Below are positions 45,657 to 55,573 of a stretch of DNA of 64,000 nt, in pieces. A program made the translations under genes and the position numbers. Source of the stretch: CAXBNV01 sp963977185. Its GTDB lineage: Bacteria > Pseudomonadota > Gammaproteobacteria > JAGOUU01. Numbering within the stretch: the first letter of the stretch is position 1; each line of letters opens with the position of its first letter. Location of the stretch: contig CAXBNV010000005.1 of the NCBI GenBank assembly GCA_963977185.1, positions 33,459 through 97,458 on the forward strand, in the 5' to 3' direction. Below the pieces are notes generated by a model. That model had not been told where the DNA came from. It did no database searches and saw nothing but the letters and a program-made list of their open reading frames with translations.

Positions 45657-46829
45657 TTAATAATCTTTAATCCCAGATTTATAATAATAATTTAAATAAG
45701 AAATTAATATTATAGGAGTCCAAAAATTTAGCCATTCAGGCTTTGGTGATTTTATAGGTAAAGTACCATCTGTTAAAAAACATGCTAATGAAAATATTAA
45801 AATAATAAACAAAGTAGAAACTAAGTGATTATTAACATTATTTTTAAAGACAATAAAAGCATCGAAAATTAATTTAAAAAATAATATTCCACCTATAATG
45901 CCTCCATGAAACAAGCAAGCTATAAAAACATTATGAGTATGTTTGAATAAGCTTTGCCCAACAATAGCGTTTGTTTCAAAGCTCGTATCTGTTAAAATGC
46001 CATAGCCAATAATTGGTTTTGCTAAAATCTGATTCATAAAATGAGTCCAAATATCTAATCGATATGAAGAGCCTCTTGAGCCGTGTGATACAAAATATAA
46101 ATATAAACTATATATTATTGCAACAGATAAAAAAGCAAGGATACTTTTATAATTTTTGTTTTGATATAAAAAGACCAAAAGAGCAACGCATAAAGCAAGT
46201 ATTGGTCCTCTGCTTTGTGTTAAAACCATAAATATCACTAAGGGTAAAGCTAATAAAGCATAAAAATTTATATATTTAGTTTTATTATTAACAACATAAG
46301 ACAACATAAAAATAATTACAGAGCCCAATAACCACCCTGATTTAATTTCCTGCCCGCTGGCAAAATATCCTTCCATACGTACATTTATAGAATTATAAGA
46401 ATAGAAAACTATTAAATTTAAACTGATAACTATACTAGTAATAATTGAACATATTTTTAATATATTTAGCAACTTCTCCGTAGATATTTTCCTCATCACT
46501 AAATCTAAATAACAAACACCAATAAAAACACAAGCCACACCTTTCATTTCTCTGAAAAATTGCTTTAGCTCAAAATCAACTGACCATAAACTTGAAATAC
46601 TGAAATATAATAAAAAACCAAAAATCCATTTATATTTTTGATATAACTCTTTAACATAAAAATCTTTATAATAAACTAAAGAGCAAGGCAAAATTAAGCA
46701 ATAAAATATAGCATGAACTATTGAATAACTAGGTGCGATAACAAAACTTAATAAAAACAAAGGAACAGTTAACATTAAAAAATTATCTTTTGAAAAATTA
46801 TTGTCTAATATATAACTAAGATGACTCAC
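45657..46829 (-). CDS. O-antigen ligase/polymerase-like membrane protein
   Basis: The 390-residue product has about 10 to 12 hydrophobic helices and the Wzy_C/WaaL region. The pattern VLTQSRGPILALCVALLVFL is followed by a large periplasmic loop with RLDIWTHFMNQILAKPIIGYG and SLFKHTHNVFIACLFHGGIIGG. The Arg and His residues in these loops are typical of O-antigen ligases. It probably joins O-antigen or another sugar chain to lipid A-core, or polymerises it. The start is a GTG at 46829 after AAGGA. No other LPS gene is near. The precise substrate is unknown. Confidence 0.8.
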   Translation of the reverse strand: MSHLSYILDNNFSKDNFLMLTVPLFLLSFVIAPSYSIVHAIFYCLILPCSLVYYKDFYVKELYQKYKWIFGFLLYFSISSLWSVDFELKQFFREMKGVACVFIGVCYLDLVMRKISTEKLLNILKICSIITSIVISLNLIVFYSYNSINVRMEGYFASGQEIKSGWLLGSVIIFMLSYVVNNKTKYINFYALLALPLVIFMVLTQSRGPILALCVALLVFLYQNKNYKSILAFLSVAIIYSLYLYFVSHGSRGSSYRLDIWTHFMNQILAKPIIGYGILTDTSFETNAIVGQSLFKHTHNVFIACLFHGGIIGGILFFKLIFDAFIVFKNNVNNHLVSTLFIILIFSLACFLTDGTLPIKSPKPEWLNFWTPIILISYLNYYYKSGIKDY

Positions 46830-46943
46830 ACTATTTCCTTTTTTTAAGCTAAGCTATTTTTATTTTAAAGATGATTATCTTGTCAGAAATAACAAGAATG
46901 ATATGAGAAATTATATCTAATTATAAACCAATTCGCAATTGAC

Positions 46944-46981
46944 AAAAAAAAAGCCTGATAAATATTAACTATTTATCAGGC
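46944..46981 (-). terminator. Rho-independent terminator of the outer-membrane protein gene
   Basis: A perfect 11-bp stem (46953-46963 with 46971-46981, 7-base loop) is followed on the minus strand by nine T (46944-46952). It lies about 38 bases after the stop of the outer-membrane protein gene and is the cleanest terminator in the window. Confidence 0.9.
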
Positions 46982-47018
46982 TTTTAATCATTAACTTATT
47001 TGTTAATAGACTAAGCTA

Positions 47019-47816
47019 TTACGCAAACCAGTTAAAGTTGTTCTTTAAGTTTAAAGTAACAAAATGAGATGAAGTACCATCTTTAATTGCACTTTTATAG
47101 TAACTAGTTACTGCACCAGCAGAATAGTTCTTAAATGTTTTAGATGATTCTTTTCTCATGTTCATGTAATCATAATCCAATGATACAGCCCAGCTAGGGT
47201 TGAACCACATACCAACACCAGCACCTAACATATAGCCATAAGTAGCAACGCCATCGCTTGTACCAGCTTCTAAAGTAGAAGAGTTTGAAGTAGCTACAGT
47301 AGGAGCGTTATAGAAGTCGCTTTTAACTCTATAAGTACTTGCAGCAGCACCTAAAGTTAAGTTAACCCACCAATCGCCACTAGCATATCTTGGTTTAAGA
47401 GCTAAGTAATAAGCTGGTCTACGCTCAGCTGAAATTTTAGCTGTTCCAGAAACCTCTACGCCAGCAGAACCTTGAACCATTTTAGTTGTGCTAACTTTTT
47501 TGCCAGATGTATACATACCAGCTTCAACAGCAACAGAATAAGGCATGTCGTTATAGAAACTATAACCTAAAAAGAAATGACCAACTCCTGCAGATTTATT
47601 TTCTTTAGCAGAAACTCTAGCTGAACTTTGAGTTGCTACATCATATTCTTCAACTTTAAATTCACTGTTATCACGATTCCAACCAGCACCGAAACCCCAG
47701 TAACCGTTGTATTCTTGTTGACATCCTTTAGTAGCGTATAAATCTGAATGACCGCCGCCAGCAAAAGCAGAAGCACCTAATAATGCAACTAATGATAGTG
47801 CTATTTTCCTTTTCAT
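47019..47816 (-). CDS. Outer-membrane beta-barrel surface protein, unknown family
   Basis: The 265-residue product has a Sec signal peptide (MKRKIALSLVALLGASAFA, cleaved before GGGHSD) and a mature chain of alternating polar and hydrophobic strands with many Gly, Tyr, Trp and Asn residues, fitting an eight-stranded OmpA-like barrel. The last strand is HFVTLNLKNNFNWFA, which ends in Ala after Phe rather than the usual terminal Phe. I choose the ATG at 47816 because AAGAGG lies nine bases before it. The ATG at 47825 would leave no gap. The strong terminator and codons richer in GC than its neighbours suggest high expression. It may be a major surface antigen. Confidence 0.8.
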   Translation of the reverse strand: MKRKIALSLVALLGASAFAGGGHSDLYATKGCQQEYNGYWGFGAGWNRDNSEFKVEEYDVATQSSARVSAKENKSAGVGHFFLGYSFYNDMPYSVAVEAGMYTSGKKVSTTKMVQGSAGVEVSGTAKISAERRPAYYLALKPRYASGDWWVNLTLGAAASTYRVKSDFYNAPTVATSNSSTLEAGTSDGVATYGYMLGAGVGMWFNPSWAVSLDYDYMNMRKESSKTFKNYSAGAVTSYYKSAIKDGTSSHFVTLNLKNNFNWFA

Positions 47817-47950
47817 AAAACTCATCCTCTTTTTTTATTAAAAAATATTCCTCATTGGTATTTTGGTATAAAACTTAAGCTTTTAAAAATACTTTTTTTC
47901 TATCGAAAACCAAATACCCATAAATAATAACTATTACTCTGATTTGGTAT

Positions 47951-48667
47951 TTATAAAAACAACTCATTTAAAAAACCATAAGTTTCACCCCAAGCTCTTT
48001 TTGCTGTCTGATTGTTATAAACCACGCCAAGCTTTAAGTCATTTGCTCCTGGAACACTGAATCCATGTTTGGTATTACTATAAATATTGATTTGCCAATC
48101 AGCATCATGGAGATTCATTTCTTTAGAAAAATTTTCAACATCAGCAAAACTGACCATCGGATCATCTGCCCCATGTAAAACTAAAATCTTAGAATTAATG
48201 TCACCATAGCTAATATCACCAGGATTACTTAGTAATCCATGGAAGCTCACGACCCCTTTTATATTAACTCCTATTCGGGCAAGATCTAAAGCGCATAACC
48301 CACCAAAACAAAATCCAATAACGGCAATATTATTTGTATCAACAAAATCTAGTCTTTTAGCTTGCTCAATATTACAGAGTAATCTTTTATGTAAAAAACT
48401 TCTATTTTCCATAAACGGCATCATTAAGGCCGCTTTCTCTTCAACTGTTTTACCAATTTTACCTTTGCCATATAAATCTAAAGCAAATCCAACATATCCT
48501 TTATTAGCAATATCTCTTGCGGTATTAATAGCAAAGTCGTCTCTACCTGCCCAAGCATGCGAAATTAGAACTAATGGATGCTTTTGACTTATAACTGATT
48601 CAGGATAGGCGCAATAAGCCTCTAAGATATCATCGCCATGCTTATACTCTATAAATATTTCTTTCAT
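47951..48667 (-). CDS. Dienelactone hydrolase family protein
   Basis: An alpha/beta hydrolase with a nucleophilic Cys. The 238-residue product has the elbow IGFCFGGLCAL (Cys120), HGADDPMVSFADV with an acid residue (Asp168 or Asp169), and SNTKHGFSVPGA with the His (His201). This triad is the dienelactone hydrolase type. It also has VLISHAWAGRDDFAINTARDIANKGYVGFALDLYG, common in this family. The natural substrate is unknown and is not necessarily an aromatic lactone. The start follows AGGAT. It is probably a stand-alone gene between the barrel protein and sbcB. Confidence 0.88.
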   Translation of the reverse strand: MKEIFIEYKHGDDILEAYCAYPESVISQKHPLVLISHAWAGRDDFAINTARDIANKGYVGFALDLYGKGKIGKTVEEKAALMMPFMENRSFLHKRLLCNIEQAKRLDFVDTNNIAVIGFCFGGLCALDLARIGVNIKGVVSFHGLLSNPGDISYGDINSKILVLHGADDPMVSFADVENFSKEMNLHDADWQINIYSNTKHGFSVPGANDLKLGVVYNNQTAKRAWGETYGFLNELFL

Positions 48668-48717
48668 ATAAAAATCCTGTTTTAATATATTTAATCAATA
48701 ATCTTTAAAAACAAATA

Positions 48718-50154
48718 CTAAAAATAAGTCTTTTGTAATTTATCTGCATATAATTTTAATTCTTGCAAAATTTTCACATTTTCACTATTTTTTTGCTTTG
48801 TTTCATTATTGATTAATAAGTCTATATTTTCCATATATAGATTAATATTCATAAGTTTATTTTTACAGTATCTTAACCATTTTTGCTCTTCTTCTTGATT
48901 TAACTTTTCATTAAAATTTCTAGCTACATATCTGAAACCTAATTCAGATAATCTTTCATCTTCAAAATTAATTTTTCGAAAATTTTCAAAATTATTATTA
49001 TGTAATTTTTGCATTTTAAACCTGTCAGTCTTATCTAAAAAACCTTGATATAATAAACTATCAACATCTTTATCTTTTTTATTATCTAAATTATCTGAAT
49101 CATAATTATTGTTATATACGGCAAATACTTTAGGGATAATTTTATCTCTGTTTGTAAATATAAAATCAAAATGTTTTTTAATTAAACTTAAATCTATTTT
49201 AGTTCTTTTTTGAGATGCTGTATCTAAAGTATTTAACGGTGCTATTGCTGGACATTTATTAACAGAAATTAATTTTAATCTCATCTTTTCATTAATATTT
49301 TTTAAATCTTCTGCTTTAGTATATAAATTAGCTTTTATTTCATCACTTGATAATTCTAATAAAAATTTAGGATCATATCTTAAATCCCATGCCGCTATAG
49401 CATTTGCATTACTTGGATGTGCTGTTAACGGCATAAATACTGATGTATTATAGTACTCTGATCCAACCATACCGGTGCTATGAACTATTGGGGTTAACGA
49501 ATGTAAATCTAAATGATTGAAGACTTCTTGTTTTCTTCTTAAATTAAACAAAAACTTAAACAACTTATTTTGTTTATTTGAAATCAATTTTGCTAATCCA
49601 ATAGTCGCCTCAACATCTGATAAAGCATCATGGGCGCTTGTGTGAATAATATTATTTTCTTTAGTTAAATTTTCTAATTTATAACTAATTTTTCCAGAAT
49701 TATCTAAAGGCCAATTAATACCATCAGGCCTTAAGGCACTAGTCATCCTTGCGCAATCAATTATATCCCATCTTGAGTTATTATTTTGCCATTCACGAGC
49801 ATATGGGTCATGCAGATTTCTATACAGACTATACCTAATAAATTCATCATCAAATCTTATAGAGTTATATCCTAAAGTACAGGTTTCTTTTACTTGAAAT
49901 TCTTTTAAAATATTTTTAATAAAATCAGCTTCTTTTAACCCTTTTGCATTAACTAATTGAGGGGTTAATCTTGTTATTAGACAAGCTTCTGGGCTAGGCA
50001 ATATATCATCAGAAATTTTACTATAATACACCTGCTTATCACCAATTATATTAAAATCAAGATCTGTTCTAATTCCTGCAAACTGTAAAATTCTATCTTC
50101 TTTAGGATTAATACCTGATGTTTCTAAATCATACCAAAAAAAACTAAACGCCAT
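48718..50154 (-). CDS. sbcB: Exodeoxyribonuclease I
   Basis: ExoI digests single-stranded DNA from the 3' end, working with mismatch repair and recombination. The 478-residue product has the DEDDh start FFWYDLETSGINPKEDRILQFAG (Asp9, Glu11), a conserved NSIRFDDEFIRY second motif, and AHDALSDVEATIGLAKLI as the third. The C-terminal SH3-like and helical parts follow. I place the start at the ATG at 50154, because AGAGGT lies just before it. The frame begins at a GTG at 50160. Confidence 0.95.
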   Translation of the reverse strand: MAFSFFWYDLETSGINPKEDRILQFAGIRTDLDFNIIGDKQVYYSKISDDILPSPEACLITRLTPQLVNAKGLKEADFIKNILKEFQVKETCTLGYNSIRFDDEFIRYSLYRNLHDPYAREWQNNNSRWDIIDCARMTSALRPDGINWPLDNSGKISYKLENLTKENNIIHTSAHDALSDVEATIGLAKLISNKQNKLFKFLFNLRRKQEVFNHLDLHSLTPIVHSTGMVGSEYYNTSVFMPLTAHPSNANAIAAWDLRYDPKFLLELSSDEIKANLYTKAEDLKNINEKMRLKLISVNKCPAIAPLNTLDTASQKRTKIDLSLIKKHFDFIFTNRDKIIPKVFAVYNNNYDSDNLDNKKDKDVDSLLYQGFLDKTDRFKMQKLHNNNFENFRKINFEDERLSELGFRYVARNFNEKLNQEEEQKWLRYCKNKLMNINLYMENIDLLINNETKQKNSENVKILQELKLYADKLQKTYF

Positions 50155-50245
50155 AATCACCTCTTTTTTCTATAAAACTTGATAAAACTTAAAAATATTT
50201 ATACTATTGCTAGTCTTCAATTGTTTATTTTCACTTAAATTTTGT

Positions 50246-51124
50246 ATGAGTACTATTAATACACCTAAAAATCCTTTAGGCAAAAAAACTTCTTTAACTT
50301 CACTCTATAACTCTCAAGTATTATACCCTATCCCTAGATCATATAATAGAGACAAGCTAATCAACTCTAAAAATAACTTTTTTCATGGTTTTGATGAGTG
50401 GAATGCCTTTGAAATATCCTGGTTAAATTCGAGAGGTAAACCTATTACAGCATTAGGAAAATTTATTATACCTGCTGATTCAACTCATCTAATTGAATCA
50501 AAATCTTTAAAACTTTATCTAAATTCTTTTAATAATTCTGTATTTAATTCGGCAAACCAAGTACAACGTTTAATTTCAGCTGATTTAAGTTCTAGATTAA
50601 ATTTACAAAATAATAACTTTTTCAAAATCATTATCACCGAGCTAAATAATATAGCTTATAGTAATTTGAATTATAATATTAATAATTTTATTAATCTTGA
50701 TAAACAAGATATTTCTTGTGATATCTATGATATTAGCCCTGAATTATTAAAGCTAAATGCCAATCAAGAAATAATTACAGAAAGCTTATATTCTAATTTA
50801 TTAAAATCTAACTGTTTAGTTACAAACCAGCCTGATTGGGGAACTGTATTTATAAATTATACTGGTTCTAAAATTAATCATGAATCTTTATTAAAATATA
50901 TAATATCGTATCGCAATCATAATGAATTTCATGAGCATTGTGTTGAGCGAATCTTTACTGATATCATGAATTCTTGCAACCCTAACGAACTAACTGTTTA
51001 TGCAAGATACACAAGACGAGGTGGATTAGATATTAACCCTATAAGATCCACTAATATAAACAAAGTAATTAATCATTTGAATTTATTAAATACTAATTTA
51101 TATAATAGACTTATAAGACAGTAG
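50246..51124 (+). CDS. queF: NADPH-dependent 7-cyano-7-deazaguanine reductase
   Basis: QueF reduces preQ0 to preQ1, in queuosine biosynthesis for tRNA. The product is the long, two-domain form. It has a FHGFDEWNAFEISWLNSRGKP segment, LIESKSLKLYLNSFNNS (the QueF motif ESKSLKLYLNSF), and the catalytic Cys in SNCLVTNQPDWGTVFINY. Near the end is the TARYTRRGGLDINPIRS-like sequence with RGGLDINP. The ATG at 50246 gives 292 residues, close to the E. coli length. The frame runs upstream to a TTG at 50207 without support. Confidence 0.95.
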   Translation: MSTINTPKNPLGKKTSLTSLYNSQVLYPIPRSYNRDKLINSKNNFFHGFDEWNAFEISWLNSRGKPITALGKFIIPADSTHLIESKSLKLYLNSFNNSVFNSANQVQRLISADLSSRLNLQNNNFFKIIITELNNIAYSNLNYNINNFINLDKQDISCDIYDISPELLKLNANQEIITESLYSNLLKSNCLVTNQPDWGTVFINYTGSKINHESLLKYIISYRNHNEFHEHCVERIFTDIMNSCNPNELTVYARYTRRGGLDINPIRSTNINKVINHLNLLNTNLYNRLIRQ

Positions 51125-51189
51125 TCTATTATGATACTTTCTTATATAATAATTAATACTAAATTTTAATATAATCTTTTATTTTTACC

Positions 51190-52860
51190 ATGACTCAAAT
51201 ACAAAAACAGAAACGTGATATTTTAGTAACTAGTGCCTTACCTTATGCCAATGGCCATCTTCATTTAGGCCATATGCTAGGCTATATACAAGCTGATATA
51301 TGGGTTAGGTTTCAAAAATCTTTAGGCAATACTTGTTATTATATTTGCGGTGATGATGCACATGGCACCCCCATAATGATTAATGCAAAAAAGCATAATA
51401 AATCTCCTGAAGAATTCATCAAAGAATTTCATCAAGAACACCTTCAAGACTTTACTGATTTTAATATTAAATTTGATAATTTTTACACAACACATTCTGA
51501 AGAAAATAAAAAATTTGTTGAAGACATTTATAATACTTTAAATAATAAAAATTATTTTATTACAAAAGAAATAGAGCAAAGCTATGATGAAAAAGAACAA
51601 ATGTTCTTACCTGATAGATTTGTAAAAGGTATCTGTCCAAAATGTAAAGCAGAAGATCAGTATAGTGATGGATGTGAAGTATGCGGTGCAACATATAACC
51701 ATGATGAATTAATTAATCCTAAATCAGTTGTATCTGGCACAACACCAATTAAAAAAAAATCAGAACATTACTTTTTTGACCTGCCAAAACTAGAACCCAT
51801 ATTAAAAAACTGGATAAATAACAACGATAACCTACAACCTGAAATAATTAATAAACTTCAAGAGTGGTTTGAATCAGGCTTAATTCCTTGGGATGTAACA
51901 CGTGATGCACCATACTTTGGTTTTGAAATACCTAATAAACCGAATAAATATTTTTATGTATGGCTTGATGCTCCAATTGGTTATATGGCAAGTTTTAAAA
52001 ACTTTTGTGACAAAAATAATGTTGATTTTGATAAATACTGGGCAAATAAACCAGAAAATTCAACTGAGTTAATACAGTTTATAGGTAAAGATATTTCATA
52101 TTTTCATACTTTATTTTGGCCTGCTGTTCTACATGCTGCAGACTATAGAAAACCATCAGCAATACATGTTAATGGCTTTCTTACAGTAAATGGGAAAAAA
52201 ATGTCTAAATCTCGTGGTACATTTATATTAGCTAAAAAATACTTAGAATACATTCAACCAGAATATATTCGCTATTATTTTGCATCAAAATTAAATAGTA
52301 AAGTAGAAGATATTGATTTAAACCTAGAAGATTTTGTTCTAAAAGTTAACTCAGATCTTATCGGCAAATATATTAATATAGCATCAAGAACAGCAAGCTT
52401 TATCAGAAAATACTTTGATAATAATCTTGCTATAGAATTAAATAAATCTAGTAAAGATTTATTCAAGCAATTTACAGATAAAAAACAGGAGATAGAAAAC
52501 TTATATAATTCTCGAGAATATAGCCATGCCATTAAAATCATTATGGAGCTTGCTAATATAGCTAATCACTATATAGCAGAAGCAAAACCATGGGAGCTAG
52601 CCAAAAATATAGAGTCTAATAGCGAACATAAAAATCAAGTCCTTGAAACTTGTACTTTAAGCTTGAATTTATTTAAAGTATTATCGACATACTTACAACC
52701 TATACTACCAACTATTGCTGATCAAGTTGCTCTGTTTTTAAACTTAGAAACTTTGGAATGGAATGATATTGAGCATTTATTATTAAATCATAAAATAAAT
52801 AAATTTAAACCGTTACTACAAAGACTACAAACAGAAGATGTTGAAAAAATTACGGTTTAA
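51190..52860 (+). CDS. metG: Methionyl-tRNA synthetase, short form
   Basis: MetRS charges tRNA-Met and initiator tRNA. The 556-residue class I enzyme has HIGH as PYANGHLHLGHMLGYIQADI near residue 17 and a zinc knuckle CPKCKAEDQYSDGCEVCG in the connective peptide. KMSKS is present as KKMSKSRGTF. It lacks the C-terminal EMAP-like tRNA-binding domain of the E. coli enzyme, like the short forms of many bacteria. It is followed after 6 bases by rsxA, so it appears to lead the rsx operon. Confidence 0.97.
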   Translation: MTQIQKQKRDILVTSALPYANGHLHLGHMLGYIQADIWVRFQKSLGNTCYYICGDDAHGTPIMINAKKHNKSPEEFIKEFHQEHLQDFTDFNIKFDNFYTTHSEENKKFVEDIYNTLNNKNYFITKEIEQSYDEKEQMFLPDRFVKGICPKCKAEDQYSDGCEVCGATYNHDELINPKSVVSGTTPIKKKSEHYFFDLPKLEPILKNWINNNDNLQPEIINKLQEWFESGLIPWDVTRDAPYFGFEIPNKPNKYFYVWLDAPIGYMASFKNFCDKNNVDFDKYWANKPENSTELIQFIGKDISYFHTLFWPAVLHAADYRKPSAIHVNGFLTVNGKKMSKSRGTFILAKKYLEYIQPEYIRYYFASKLNSKVEDIDLNLEDFVLKVNSDLIGKYINIASRTASFIRKYFDNNLAIELNKSSKDLFKQFTDKKQEIENLYNSREYSHAIKIIMELANIANHYIAEAKPWELAKNIESNSEHKNQVLETCTLSLNLFKVLSTYLQPILPTIADQVALFLNLETLEWNDIEHLLLNHKINKFKPLLQRLQTEDVEKITV

Positions 52861-52866
52861 TTTAAT

Positions 52867-53451
52867 ATGATGAAATCTTATACGTCTATTATAGTCAGCG
52901 CTATGCTGACTAATAACTTTGTTTTAAGTAAATTTTTAGGGCTATGTCCTTTATTTGGCGTATCAAAACAATTATCATCTGCCAAAAACATGGCTTATGC
53001 CACTATCCTAATTTTGACTATCACATCTTTTCTTTGCTATATAATTAATTACTATATTTTATTAAACTTAAATTTAATATTTTTACAAACTATAGTTTTT
53101 ATAACTGTAATAGCAGGATCTGTTCAACTTTTAGAATTGCTCATAAAAGCTATAAGCCCTATCTTATATCAAGTATTAGGCATATATTTGCCACTCATTA
53201 CGACTAATTGTGCTGTATTAGGGCTTGCTTTAATATTATCAAGAGATACTAACTATTCACTGATAGAAGTTTTAATTTACGGTTTTGCAACTGGTATTGG
53301 TTTTGGCATTGTCTTAATCTTATTTGCAGGAATTAGAGAAAAATTAGAGCATAATGATATTCCTGAAGCTTTCAAAGGAACATCTATTGCGATGATTACC
53401 GCTGGAATAATGGCATTAGCTTTCATGGGATTTACTGGAATTAACTTGTAA
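52867..53451 (+). CDS. rsxA: Rnf/Rsx electron transport complex subunit A
   Basis: RsxA is one of the two homologous membrane subunits (with RsxE) of the Rnf ion-pumping redox complex. The 194-residue product has six membrane helices, the conserved VLSKFLGLCPLFGVSKQL near the N-terminus with the Cys that helps bind an Fe-S cluster, and LPLITTNCAVLGLAL in the middle. It follows metG closely and precedes rsxB by 12 bases. The complex moves electrons between NADH and a low-potential partner such as ferredoxin. In E. coli it also re-reduces SoxR. Confidence 0.96.
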   Translation: MMKSYTSIIVSAMLTNNFVLSKFLGLCPLFGVSKQLSSAKNMAYATILILTITSFLCYIINYYILLNLNLIFLQTIVFITVIAGSVQLLELLIKAISPILYQVLGIYLPLITTNCAVLGLALILSRDTNYSLIEVLIYGFATGIGFGIVLILFAGIREKLEHNDIPEAFKGTSIAMITAGIMALAFMGFTGINL

Positions 53452-53463
53452 GAAAATATCATT

Positions 53464-54027
53464 ATGGCTTTTGATTTTTATACTATTTTGTATAGCATGC
53501 TTGTTATAGCAGGAATATCTTTGATTATCAGCATTATAGTATCAATTCTATATAATAAATTTGCAAAAAATAATAATCCTATCGAACAAGCAATAAATCA
53601 AATCAACAGCTTACTACCTCAAACTCAATGCGCTCAATGTGATTATCCAGGCTGCATGCCATACGCTCGCGCTATTATTGAAAATAACGCCCCTATCAAT
53701 AAATGTATTCCTGGTGGTCAAGAAACGATAAAAGAATTAGCTAATCTTTTAAATACTGAAGAAATTCCTTTAGATTCAGAAAATAAACAAGTTTTTAAAA
53801 AACCTGTGGTAGTTACAATTAGAGAAGATAGTTGTATCGGCTGCACTAAATGTATTAACGTATGCCCTGTTGATGCTATTATTGGTGCACCAAAACAAAT
53901 GCACGCTATTCTTAGTGAATATTGCACAGGCTGTATGCTATGCTTACCGCCATGCCCTATGGATTGTATTGATATAATAGAAAAACCTATTAATATAAAT
54001 AATCATAAAAAAACTAAGCCTGTTTAA
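53464..54027 (+). CDS. rsxB: Rnf/Rsx complex ferredoxin subunit B
   Basis: RsxB carries electrons at the cytoplasmic face. The 187-residue product has an N-terminal membrane helix (about 6-30) and a [4Fe-4S] domain with Cys56, Cys59, Cys64 and Cys81 (CAQCDYPGCMPYA). Two ferredoxin clusters follow, CIGCTKCINVCP (124-134) and CTGCMLCLPPCP (154-164). All cluster cysteines are intact. It starts 12 bases after rsxA and is followed by rsxC after 10 bases. Confidence 0.97.
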   Translation: MAFDFYTILYSMLVIAGISLIISIIVSILYNKFAKNNNPIEQAINQINSLLPQTQCAQCDYPGCMPYARAIIENNAPINKCIPGGQETIKELANLLNTEEIPLDSENKQVFKKPVVVTIREDSCIGCTKCINVCPVDAIIGAPKQMHAILSEYCTGCMLCLPPCPMDCIDIIEKPININNHKKTKPV

Positions 54028-54037
54028 TTTTACTTAT

Positions 54038-55555
54038 ATGATGCTACCTAAAGTTCTTTTTAAAAATAATAAACCTATTAGCACAAATATTTATAAAATA
54101 TTTTTAGAACAAAAAGATAAAAATATTCATAATGTAAAATATTTAATATTATCTCTACAAGATGGTAGTAATAATGCGGGTCGAATAATTATCAAAAAAG
54201 GCCAAAAAGTCTTTAAAAACCAAATACTGACTCTACCTGCATCTAATAGTAATAATACCCCCATTCATAGCCCATGTAATGGCATTATTGAAGAAATTAG
54301 CTCTGAAGATCACTTATACATCAAAGAGTTAAAAACTACTAACATTAAAATTAAAATTTTAGATAATAGCCCTTCTCCACCGCACAGATTTATTGAAAGT
54401 CGTCAATGGGACTTTATAAATATATTAAATTATAATAATTTAATAACAAAAATAAGATATTCAGGAATAATTGGTCTAGGAGGAGCTGGATTTCCTAGCT
54501 TTAAAAAAATCTTAAACCAAAAAATTGATTATTTGATTATAAACGGTGCAGAATGCGAGCCTCCAATTAGTGCAGATGCCGCTTTAATGTCTGATACAAA
54601 ATTAGTTAAAAATATAATCTCTGGTATAACTATTTTAAAAAATATTTTAACTAAATATAATAATAATCTTAAAATTATCATAGCAATAGAAGACAATAAA
54701 AAATTAGCCATAAAAAATTTCAAGAAAATCATTAAACACTTAAGTTCTAGTTTAAATATTATATTAAAAACTATCCCCTCAGCATATCCTAATGGTGATG
54801 CGAAATATTTAATTAATTTATTACTAAATAAAACAATTCCCAAAAATCAGCATAGTACAGCACACGGAATATTATGCTTTAATGTTGCAACGGTATACAG
54901 TATTTATAATGCTGTATATAAAAATCAACCATTAACTCATCGTATAGTAACTATCTCAGGTAATGCTATAAAAAACCCTTGTAACTATGAATTTCCTATT
55001 GGAATACCCATAACTAAAATTTTAGAGATTTTAGATTTAAAAGACAAATCAAAACTAAATATTACCATGGGGGGATATTTCATGGGAGTTTCAATAAATA
55101 ACTTTGAAGCAGGAATCCTAAAAACCACAAATTCATTAATTATTAATTACAAAGAAAATCAAGATAAAAAAATATCAGAGTGCATTAATTGTGGTTTTTG
55201 TGTTAGCAAATGTCCTCAAAACTTACTACCTCAACAGTTATATAAATTTAGTAAAAATGAAGATATTAATAATTTAAAAAATAATAATGTCATGCACTGC
55301 ATTGAATGCGGATTATGTGATACAGCCTGCCCAAGTAATATAAATATCACTGAATATATTCAATATGGTAAAAATTTAATTAAAAATAATACTGAACAAC
55401 ATAATTTTTCAAAAGAACTAAAGCAGCGTTATGATAATTTTCAAAATAGAAAATTAAAGCTTGAGCAAAAAAAACAAGAAAGCTCTAAAGCCCAAACTAA
55501 AATCAATAAGTCTGAGCTTTTAAAACAAGCATTGGCTCGGGCTAAAAATAAATAA
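54038..55555 (+). CDS. rsxC: Rnf/Rsx complex NADH-binding subunit C
   Basis: RsxC binds NADH and FMN and passes electrons to RsxB. The 505-residue product has the N-terminal lipoyl-like part (HSPCNGIIEEI), GLGGAGFPSFKK, the NGAECEPPISADAALM motif shared with NuoF, and two [4Fe-4S] motifs, CINCGFCVSKCP and CIECGLCDTACP. It ends in a short Lys/Gln-rich tail, without the long Ala/Lys-rich extension of the E. coli protein. The stop is 18 bases from the convergent CE-clan protease gene, which separates it from rsxD. Confidence 0.96.
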   Translation: MMLPKVLFKNNKPISTNIYKIFLEQKDKNIHNVKYLILSLQDGSNNAGRIIIKKGQKVFKNQILTLPASNSNNTPIHSPCNGIIEEISSEDHLYIKELKTTNIKIKILDNSPSPPHRFIESRQWDFINILNYNNLITKIRYSGIIGLGGAGFPSFKKILNQKIDYLIINGAECEPPISADAALMSDTKLVKNIISGITILKNILTKYNNNLKIIIAIEDNKKLAIKNFKKIIKHLSSSLNIILKTIPSAYPNGDAKYLINLLLNKTIPKNQHSTAHGILCFNVATVYSIYNAVYKNQPLTHRIVTISGNAIKNPCNYEFPIGIPITKILEILDLKDKSKLNITMGGYFMGVSINNFEAGILKTTNSLIINYKENQDKKISECINCGFCVSKCPQNLLPQQLYKFSKNEDINNLKNNNVMHCIECGLCDTACPSNINITEYIQYGKNLIKNNTEQHNFSKELKQRYDNFQNRKLKLEQKKQESSKAQTKINKSELLKQALARAKNK

Positions 55556-55573
55556 AATTAGCTAGCTTTTTAA